Shown here: positions 58,000 to 64,000 of the stretch, in pieces
Position numbering within the stretch: position 1 is the first letter of the stretch
Layout: every line of letters begins with the position of its first letter
Source of the DNA: Actinoplanes sichuanensis
GTDB taxonomy: Bacteria > Actinomycetota > Actinomycetes > Mycobacteriales > Micromonosporaceae
NCBI RefSeq assembly: GCF_033097365.1
Contig: NZ_AP028461.1
Span: 7,688,001-7,752,000 of the forward strand
DNA: 64,000 nt
Direction of reading: 5' to 3'
Program-made: the position numbers and the translations under genes
Notes under the pieces: model-generated
Told to the model about the DNA's origin: nothing
What the model saw: the letters and a program-made list of their open reading frames with translations, nothing else
Database searches by the model: none

Positions 58000-59823
58000 A
58001 TGGCTCTCGAGGTTCCCTACCGGTCCATCCCGGACATGCTCTTCCAGCGCGTGGCCAAGACTCCGGATGCAAAAGCCCTGGCCGGCCCCAACGCCGACGA
58101 CAGCGGCCCGGCCTGGCTGACCTGGCGGCAGGTCGGCGAGCGCACCCGGGCGATCGGCGCCGGGCTTCGTGAGCTGGGCATCGGCCTGGAGGACCGGGTC
58201 GCGATCCTGTCCAACACCCGCCTCGAGTGGATCCTGGTCGACCTGGGCATCAACGTGGCCGGCGCGGCCGCCACCACCGTCTACCCGACGACCGAGCCGG
58301 AGGACACCTCGTTCATCGTGTCCGACTCCGGGTCGAAGATCCTGGTCGCGGAGAACGCGAAGCAGGCCCTGAAGATCTCCGGCGCCGCCACCGCGGTGAC
58401 GAAGGTGGTGCTGATCGACGGCCCGGCCGACGCGGGCGCCACGCCGCCGCAGATCACCCTGGCCGAGCTGGAGCAGCTCGGCAACCAGGCACTCACCCGC
58501 GAGCCGGGCCTGATCGACGACGTGGTGGCCCAGCTCGGCCCGGACAACGTCGCCACCCTGATCTACACCTCCGGCACCACCGGCCGCCCCAAGGGCGTCG
58601 AGCTGCTGCACCGCGGCTGGACCTGGGAGGGTGTCGCGCAGGAGGACCTCGGCCTGTTCTCGCCGACCGACCTGCACTACCTGTGGCTGCCGATGTCGCA
58701 CGCGTTCGGCAAGACGCTGCTCTGCGGCATCCTGCACGTGGGCGTGCCGACCTATGTCGACGGCCGGGTGGACAAGCTGATCGACCTGCTCGCGGTGATC
58801 CGGCCGACCCTGATGTGCGCCCCGCCGCGCATCTACGAGAAGGTCTACAACAAGACCGTGACCAGCGGCCTCTCCGGTTCCGGCCTGAAGCCGAAGATCT
58901 TCAGCTGGGCGGTCGCGACGGGCAAGAAGCGGGTCGCGTTCCAGCAGGCCGGCAAGCCGGTCCCGGCCGGCCTCGCGTTCCAGTACTCGCTGGCCGAGAA
59001 ACTGGTCTTCTCCAAGCTCCAGGCCCGCCTGGGCGGCAACATCAAGGTGCTGGTCAGCGGCTCGGCGGCCCTCAGCCGGGACATCTCCGAGTTCTTCGCC
59101 GCGGCGAACCTGCCGATCCTCGAGGGCTACGGCATGACCGAGGCCTGCGCGGCCAACTTCGTCAACCGCAACGGCAAGCTGCGGATCGGCACGGTCGGCC
59201 AGCCGCTCGGCGACCTCGAGGTCCGCATCGACACCGACGGCGAGGTGCTGATGCGCGGCGCCCCAGTGATGCGCGGCTACCACAACCTGCCGGAGGCCAC
59301 CGCCGAGGCGTTCACCGAGGACGGCTTCCTGCGCACCGGCGACATCGGCGAGCTCGACGCCGACGGCTACCTGAAGATCACCGACCGCAAGAAGGACCTG
59401 GTCAAGACGTCCGGCGGCAAGTTCATCGCCCCGTCGGCGATCGAGGGCTCGTTCAAGGCGGTCTGCCCGTACACCTCGCAGGCGGTGGTCATCGGCCAGA
59501 ACCGCAACTTCGTCACCATGCTGATCGCCCTCGACGAGGACGCGATCAAGACGTGGGCGGCGTCGGGCCCGCTGGCCGGCAAGAGCTACGCCGAGATCGT
59601 CGCCGCGCCCGAGACGCACGCCCTGGTCGAGGGCTACATCGCCGAGCTCAACGCCAAGCTGAACCGCTGGGAGACGATCAAGAAGTTCGCGATCCTCCCG
59701 CGTGACCTGAGCATCGAGGCGGGCGAGGTCACCCCGTCCATGAAGATCAAGCGCCGCAGCGTCGAGACGAACTTCGCCGAGCAGATCGACACGATGTACG
59801 CGGGCAGCCTCGCCCAGATCTGA
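58000..59823 (+). CDS. Long-chain fatty-acid-CoA ligase (AMP-forming, FadD15-like)
   Basis: 607 residues from ATG 58000; ATG 57979 is equally possible. ANL-superfamily motifs: LIYTSGTTGRPKGVELLH (P-loop), LPMSHAFGKTLL, ILEGYGMTEACAANF, LRTGDIGELDADGYLKITDRKKD and C-terminal EVTPSMKIKRR with the conserved Lys. The length and the two-step FadD15/ACSL layout fit activation of long-chain fatty acids. Monocistronic, with its own terminator. Confidence 0.93.
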   Translation: MALEVPYRSIPDMLFQRVAKTPDAKALAGPNADDSGPAWLTWRQVGERTRAIGAGLRELGIGLEDRVAILSNTRLEWILVDLGINVAGAAATTVYPTTEPEDTSFIVSDSGSKILVAENAKQALKISGAATAVTKVVLIDGPADAGATPPQITLAELEQLGNQALTREPGLIDDVVAQLGPDNVATLIYTSGTTGRPKGVELLHRGWTWEGVAQEDLGLFSPTDLHYLWLPMSHAFGKTLLCGILHVGVPTYVDGRVDKLIDLLAVIRPTLMCAPPRIYEKVYNKTVTSGLSGSGLKPKIFSWAVATGKKRVAFQQAGKPVPAGLAFQYSLAEKLVFSKLQARLGGNIKVLVSGSAALSRDISEFFAAANLPILEGYGMTEACAANFVNRNGKLRIGTVGQPLGDLEVRIDTDGEVLMRGAPVMRGYHNLPEATAEAFTEDGFLRTGDIGELDADGYLKITDRKKDLVKTSGGKFIAPSAIEGSFKAVCPYTSQAVVIGQNRNFVTMLIALDEDAIKTWAASGPLAGKSYAEIVAAPETHALVEGYIAELNAKLNRWETIKKFAILPRDLSIEAGEVTPSMKIKRRSVETNFAEQIDTMYAGSLAQI

Positions 59824-59839
59824 CCCCGATCGGCTCCAG

Positions 59840-59871
59840 GCCGGCGGACCGCTCATGGTCCGCCGGCTTTT
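59840..59871 (+). terminator. Rho-independent terminator of the acyl-CoA ligase gene
   Basis: GCCGGCGGACC (59840-59850) pairs with GGTCCGCCGGC (59857-59867), loop GCTCAT, then TTTT. Confidence 0.9.
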
Positions 59872-60068
59872 CCTCTGGTACGCCGTGCGCCCTCCCTCGC
59901 CGAACCACACCTCCCCACCCACACCGCGACGCAGGCCTCCCCTCCCGGCCGCAAGGCGCCTCACGGGCGTGGCGGCCCCTCATCCGCCCGGCTGGAGAGA
60001 TCGGGCTCGGCCGGGCCCGGTCCGGGCCTACCGTTGACTCCGGGAGGCTGATCCCGGGAGGAGACGCC

Positions 60069-60410
60069 ATGGCCATCCGCACGATCACGGTCCCGGTCAC
60101 GGACCTGGAGGCCGCCAAGAGCCTGTACTCGACGCTGCTCGGCATAGATCCGTACGTGGATCAGCCCTACTACGCCGGGTTCCGCCCGCCGGATGCTCCC
60201 GAGGTGGGCCTGGACCCGCACGGCGACGTGGCGGCCGGCCCGGTCACCTACTGGCACACCGACGACCTGGACGCCACCCTCGCCGCCCTGATCACGGCCG
60301 GCGCCACCGAGGAGCGTTCCCCGCACGAGGTCGGCGACGGCGCCCGCCGGGCCACGGTCCGCGACACCGACGGCCACCTGATCGGCCTCTTCGAGGGCCC
60401 ACCCGTCTAG
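60069..60410 (+). CDS. VOC (glyoxalase/bleomycin-resistance-like) family protein
   Basis: 113 residues from ATG 60069, with GGGAGGAG seven bases upstream. One babbab VOC module: RTITVPVTDLEAAKSLYSTLLGIDPY at the start and ATVRDTDGHLIGLFEG at the end. Metal ligands cannot be firmly assigned. The function may be dioxygenase, lyase or binding. Short single gene, convergent with the MocR regulator. Confidence 0.85.
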   Translation: MAIRTITVPVTDLEAAKSLYSTLLGIDPYVDQPYYAGFRPPDAPEVGLDPHGDVAAGPVTYWHTDDLDATLAALITAGATEERSPHEVGDGARRATVRDTDGHLIGLFEGPPV

Positions 60411-60457
60411 GCCGCGCCCATGACCGACGCGCCGCACCCGGACTGACCACTCACCCG

Positions 60458-61912
60458 TCAGGTGATCACCACCGGGGTTCGCCAGGCCGGGCGGGCGGCG
60501 TGATCGAGGTCGTGGCGGACCGAGGCGATACGGCGGACGGCCTCGGCCAGGTCGTCGGCCGGGAGGGTGAACGGCAGGCGGAGAAAACGTTCCAGGGTGC
60601 CGTCGAGGCCGAAGCGCGGGCCCGGCGCCAGCCGCACCCCGACGTCCTCGGCGGCACGGGACAGAGCGCTGGAGATCGGGCCGTCGAGTTCCGCCCACAG
60701 GGTGACGCCGCCGCCCGGCACCACGAACCGCCACTCCGGTAGCTGCTCGCGCAGGGCCGCCACCAGCGTGTCCCGGCGGAACCGGAGCTGGGCGCGGCGG
60801 GCCGCGACGATCTCGTCGGCGTTGCGCAGCAGGTGTACGGCGACGAGCTGTTCGAGGACCGGACTGGCCATGTCGACACCGACCCGAACGGCGGCGAGCC
60901 GCTGCACCAGCGGGGCGGACGCGCGCACCCAGCCGATCCGGAGGCCACCCCAATACGCCTTGCTCATCCCGCCGATCGACGTGACCCGGGAGTGCCGGTC
61001 GAAGACCGCGACCGGTGGCGGCATCGACGGATCGTCGAGGGGCAGGTCCACGAAGGATTCGTCGACGATCAGGTCGGCGCCCGTCGAATGCGCCGTGGCC
61101 ACGAGACGTTCGCGCAGGTCGGTGGGCATGAGGTGACCGGTCGGATTGTGGAATTCCGGAATCACGTACGTCATCCGGGGTTTGATCTGGCGCAAAGCGC
61201 CGAGGAGCATCTCACCGTCCCAACCGTGCTCGATGTCGAGGCCGTGGGTGCTGATCCGGGCGCGGCGGGCGGCGAGCGCGGCCAGCGCGTTGGGATAGGT
61301 CGGCGTCTCGACGAGGACCGGCGCGCCGACCGGGACGGACAGCCGCAGCACCAGGTCGAGGGCCTGCTGGGTGCCGCTGGTGATGAGGATCTGCTCGGGT
61401 GAGGTGGGCACGCCGCGGACGGTGTATCCGTCGGCGACGGCGGCGCGCAGCTCGGGCAGGCCGGTCGGGTGGTATCCGGCGCTGCCGAGGTAACGGGGCA
61501 GATCGTCGGCGGCGGCCCGGGCGGCCGGGACGATCTCGACGGGGGCCGCGGAGGCCGCGCAGCCGAGGTCGATCATGTCCAGGTCGTCCTCGGGGGTCCA
61601 CAGCCCGGACGAGGCGACCCGGTGCCCGTTGGGCAGGGTGGTCCAGCTGCCGGCGCCACGGCGGCTGGCGAGGTGGCCGGTCTCGCGCAGCGCCCGGTAG
61701 GCGGCGGAGACCGTGGTCCGGCTGATCGCGAGGGCTTCGGCGAGCTCCCGTTCGGCCGGGAGACGGACACCGAGAGCGAGCCGGCCGTCGGAGAGCAGGC
61801 CGCGGACGGCACCGGCGAGGGCTGCGTAGTCGGGGCTGCGCCGACGACCGGGTAGGGCGTGCCACCGGCCGAGCAGGCGGGCCAATTGGTCTCCACGAAC
61901 CGACGTCGTCAT
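60458..61912 (-). CDS. MocR-family regulator (GntR wHTH fused to PLP aminotransferase), YczR-like
   Basis: 484 residues from ATG 61912 with GGAGG five bases upstream (GTG 61918 is inside that SD context). GntR winged helix at about 25-95 (LALGVRLPAERELAEALAISRTTVSAAYRALRETG). Then a fold-type I aminotransferase-like domain with ITSGTQQALDLVLRL, PEFHNPTGHLM and PLP Lys in GGMSKAYWGGLRIGW. Divergent from a YczE-like membrane gene, a pairing known for YczR; it probably controls that gene in response to PLP or an amino compound. Confidence 0.9.
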   Translation of the reverse strand: MTTSVRGDQLARLLGRWHALPGRRRSPDYAALAGAVRGLLSDGRLALGVRLPAERELAEALAISRTTVSAAYRALRETGHLASRRGAGSWTTLPNGHRVASSGLWTPEDDLDMIDLGCAASAAPVEIVPAARAAADDLPRYLGSAGYHPTGLPELRAAVADGYTVRGVPTSPEQILITSGTQQALDLVLRLSVPVGAPVLVETPTYPNALAALAARRARISTHGLDIEHGWDGEMLLGALRQIKPRMTYVIPEFHNPTGHLMPTDLRERLVATAHSTGADLIVDESFVDLPLDDPSMPPPVAVFDRHSRVTSIGGMSKAYWGGLRIGWVRASAPLVQRLAAVRVGVDMASPVLEQLVAVHLLRNADEIVAARRAQLRFRRDTLVAALREQLPEWRFVVPGGGVTLWAELDGPISSALSRAAEDVGVRLAPGPRFGLDGTLERFLRLPFTLPADDLAEAVRRIASVRHDLDHAARPAWRTPVVIT

Positions 61913-61927
61913 AGCCACCTCCGAAGA

Positions 61928-61956
61928 ATTGGCACTTTAGCATTCGCTGATTGGCA
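61928..61956. promoter_or_regulatory. Direct repeats in the MocR/YczE intergenic region
   Basis: ATTGGCA at 61928-61934 and 61950-61956, 22 bp apart (two helical turns), within the 59-bp divergent promoter. MocR regulators often bind such direct repeats, so this is a candidate operator. Confidence 0.5.
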
Positions 61957-61971
61957 TCAAGAGTGGCTGTT

Positions 61972-62595
61972 ATGAACCTGTACCGTCGTGTCCCCCAGCT
62001 CTTCGCGGGGCTCGTCCTCTACGGCGTCAGCATGGCGCTGATGGTCGAATCCGGTCTCGGCCTCAACCCGTGGGACGTGTTCCACCAGGGCCTCTCCGAG
62101 GTGACCGGGATCAGTTTCGGCTGGATCGTGCTGCTTGTGGGCGTACCCGTGCTGCTGCTCTGGATCCCGCTGCGACAGCGACCGGGCCTCGGAACGGTGG
62201 CCAATCTGCTGGTGGTGGGTTTCGCCGCGGACGCGGCGCTGGCCGTGCTGCCGGCCGGTCAGGCCATGCCGGCGCGGGTGGGTTATCTGGTCGGCGGGAT
62301 TCTGCTGAACGGATTCGCGACCGGCCTCTACATCGGCAGCCGGATGGGTCCGGGGCCGCGGGACGGGTTGATGACCGGACTGGCCGCGCGGTTCCCGAGG
62401 GTGCCGCTGCGGGTGATCCGGACCGGCATCGAGCTGACCGTGCTGGGCGCCGGATTCCTGCTGGGCGGCACGGTCGGCATCGGCACGATCGCCTATGCGC
62501 TGGCCATCGGCCCACTGGTGCATCTGTTCCTCCCGCCGCTGACCGTGCCGGAGGCCGCCCCCAGTGATCTTCCGGACACATTCGCTTCCCGGTGA
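61972..62595 (+). CDS. YczE/YyaS-like integral membrane protein
   Basis: 207 residues from ATG 61972 (GTG 61963 possible). Five or so membrane segments with the family motifs LFAGLVLYGVSMALMVESGLGLNPWDVFHQGLS and IGSRMGPGPRDGLMTGLA, the latter repeated-half pattern of YczE/YitT-like proteins. Role unknown; pairing with a PLP-dependent regulator suggests transport of a vitamin B6-related or amino compound. That is inference. Confidence 0.85.
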   Translation: MNLYRRVPQLFAGLVLYGVSMALMVESGLGLNPWDVFHQGLSEVTGISFGWIVLLVGVPVLLLWIPLRQRPGLGTVANLLVVGFAADAALAVLPAGQAMPARVGYLVGGILLNGFATGLYIGSRMGPGPRDGLMTGLAARFPRVPLRVIRTGIELTVLGAGFLLGGTVGIGTIAYALAIGPLVHLFLPPLTVPEAAPSDLPDTFASR

Positions 62596-62620
62596 GGCCA
62601 CCGCACGGCATCATTGCGGC

Positions 62621-63049
62621 ATGGGGGCCGGTGGCTGGAACTGGAACGACGCATGGATCTTCGTCTCCGCGGTCATCGCCGAGCGCCTGGAGCGCGACCG
62701 GGCACTGCACGCCGCGCTGCCGGTGACCGGCGCGACGCTGGCCGACGTGCTGGCCGCAGCCGACTTCCTGCACCACAGCGTGCCGGAGCGGGCCGAGCTG
62801 GAGGAGTCGGTGCGCCGGCTGGCCGGGGCCGGGCTGATCGCCGTGGAGGACGACCTGATCCAGGTCGCCCCGCCGGGTGAGCAGCTCTGGCGGACCCGAC
62901 CGTTCAGCGGCCTGTCGTCAGCGGTGATGACCTTGCAGGCCCAGCTCAACCGACTGGCCGAGCCGGGCGACGCGGACTGGTCGCTGGACGAGCAGACCTA
63001 CCATGCGGCCGTCCGTGAGTACAGTCTGCGGCTGGCCGACGGCCGCTAA
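62621..63049 (+). CDS. Hypothetical small protein, winged-helix-like
   Basis: 142 residues from ATG 62621, without a clear SD. Trp-rich start ([15 protein letters not shown]) followed by predicted helices; [40 protein letters not shown] looks like a small winged helix. I do not recognise the family. It starts 25 bases after the YczE-like gene, so cotranscription is likely, and its stop overlaps the convergent hisF stop by four bases. Confidence 0.65.
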   Translation: MGAGGWNWNDAWIFVSAVIAERLERDRALHAALPVTGATLADVLAAADFLHHSVPERAELEESVRRLAGAGLIAVEDDLIQVAPPGEQLWRTRPFSGLSSAVMTLQAQLNRLAEPGDADWSLDEQTYHAAVREYSLRLADGR

Positions 63050-63807
63050 CGGACCGGGTTACCGGCCGCCCGGAGGCTGTCCTTGACCTCGCCGATGGTG
63101 AGGTCACCGAAGTGGAAGACACTCGCCGCGAGCACCGCGTCCGCCCCGGCGTCGACGGCCGGCGCGAAGTGCTCGACCGCTCCCGCACCGCCGCTGGCGA
63201 TCACCGGGATGTCGACGACCGCCCGCACCGCCCGGATCAGCTCCAGATCGAACCCGGCCTTGGTGCCGTCGGCGTCCATCGAGTTGAGCAGGATCTCCCC
63301 GGCGCCCAGCTCCGCCACCCGCTCGGCCCACTCGATCGCGTCGAGCCCGGCACTGCGCCGGCCACCGTGCGTGGTGACCTCCCAGCCGCTCGGCTGCTCG
63401 GCCGACCGCCGGACGTCCAGCGACAGCACCAGGACCTGGTTGCCGAACCGCTCGGCGATCTCCCGGATCAGCTCGGGACGGGCGATCGCCGCGGTGTTCA
63501 CGCCCACCTTGTCGGCGCCGGCGCGCAGCAGCACGTCCACATTCGCCGGGGAGCGGACGCCACCGCCGACGGTGAGCGGGATGAACACCGTCTCGGCGGT
63601 CCGGCGGACCACGTCGAGCATCGTGCCGCGGTCGTCGGAGGAGGCCGTGACGTCGAGGAAGGTCAACTCGTCGGCCCCGGCCGCGTCGTAGGCGGCGGCC
63701 AGCTCGACCGGGTCACCGGCGTCGCGCAGGTCGACGAAGTTGACACCCTTGACCACCCGGCCGGCATCCACGTCCAGGCAGGGAATCACACGCACCGCGA
63801 CCGTCAT
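63046..63807 (-). CDS. hisF: Imidazole glycerol phosphate synthase cyclase subunit
   Basis: 253 residues from ATG 63807, ATGA overlap with the upstream gene. TIM barrel with catalytic Asp in [18 protein letters not shown], the second catalytic Asp in [10 protein letters not shown], phosphate loops [10 protein letters not shown] and [16 protein letters not shown]. Ammonia from HisH is used to close the imidazole ring and release AICAR. hisH and hisA are not in this window. Confidence 0.97.
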   Translation of the reverse strand: MTVAVRVIPCLDVDAGRVVKGVNFVDLRDAGDPVELAAAYDAAGADELTFLDVTASSDDRGTMLDVVRRTAETVFIPLTVGGGVRSPANVDVLLRAGADKVGVNTAAIARPELIREIAERFGNQVLVLSLDVRRSAEQPSGWEVTTHGGRRSAGLDAIEWAERVAELGAGEILLNSMDADGTKAGFDLELIRAVRAVVDIPVIASGGAGAVEHFAPAVDAGADAVLAASVFHFGDLTIGEVKDSLRAAGNPVR

Positions 63808-64000
63808 GCCCCAACCCTAACCAGTTCCCTCTCGGCCACCGGCCGGGCCCTGACCAATCCCAGAAGCACTCCGCCGACCACCAGGACACCGCCGGCCACC
63901 TCGATCGGCTGCACCGGCTCGCCGAGGAACAGGGCGGCCGACGCGATACCGAAGAACGGAACCAGCATCGAGAACGGGGCGACAGTGGCCGCACCGTACC
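63804..64000 (-). CDS. EamA/DMT-family transporter, C-terminal end (partial)
   Basis: The last 65 or so residues of a gene entering from the right edge: [47 protein letters not shown], then a hydrophilic tail. The APFSMLVP...LFLGEP...GGVLVVGGV pattern is the final helix pair of EamA-type exporters. Its TGA overlaps the hisF start (ATGA), so hisF lies downstream of it in one transcript. Confidence 0.8.
   Translation of the reverse strand, partial: YGAATVAPFSMLVPFFGIASAALFLGEPVQPIEVAGGVLVVGGVLLGLVRARPVAERELVRVGA

Overview
The window is about 64 kb of very GC-rich chromosomal DNA with frequent GTG and TTG starts, long GC-skewed antisense open frames and many 4- or 8-nt start/stop overlaps. Gene content and order point to an actinobacterium, most likely Micromonosporaceae (Actinoplanes-like). 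That placement is inferred from family content and from remembered resemblance to the Mycobacterium tuberculosis hisF/hisI-trpECBA-lgt-pyk-tesB-pdtaR-polA-rpsA-coaE-uvrB neighbourhood. No search was run. No transposase, integrase, phage gene, rRNA or CRISPR array was seen.

Layout. 1-2.8 kb: the start of a Ser/Thr kinase-AAA ATPase protein leaving the left edge, a ClpP-like protein without catalytic Ser and His, and a stand-alone divergent L11. 3-7.3 kb: a transglycosylase-like lipoprotein, typA, and a TerC membrane protein behind a yybP-ykoY-type (Mn2+) riboswitch. 7.7-21 kb: small enzymes, a repeat-expanded GNAT, uvrB, coaE-GrpB, rpsA, a methyltransferase, a DUF2945/DUF3140 pair, an orphan ArsR and polA. 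Much of the intergenic DNA between 5.9 and 29.2 kb is filled by tandem repeats of unrelated sequence.

21-26.5 kb: a branched-chain amino-acid ABC system (binding lipoprotein on +, convergent livHMGF on -, LivH with an extra extracytoplasmic domain). 26.7-28.7 kb: pdtaR-like ANTAR regulator, an unusual CAA-anticodon tRNA with a short variable loop, and a membrane protein. 29-38 kb: tesB, pyk, gltBD. 38-48 kb: GNAT, then a leftward hisI-trpE-(membrane protein)-trpC-trpB-trpA-lgt-FAD monooxygenase cluster, interrupted by one small opposite-strand gene.

48-63 kb: a block lying between hisI and hisF. It holds a disordered Pro/Ala-rich protein, three strong hairpins, a DUF2470-like gene divergent from an S4 gene across a DtxR/IdeR-like iron box, a heterodimeric ABC exporter with one degenerate ATP site, a TIGR03085-like protein, an APC permease, a PfkB kinase, an acyl-CoA ligase, a VOC protein and a MocR regulator/YczE membrane pair. 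hisF and the end of an EamA transporter close the window.

Most is housekeeping: tryptophan and histidine synthesis, GOGAT nitrogen assimilation, glycolysis, DNA repair and replication, translation. The points most worth following up are the dead ClpP, the L11 without the thiostrepton-contact prolines, the riboswitch whose 3' strand matches the SD, the short-arm tRNA, the LivH fusion and the iron box before S4.
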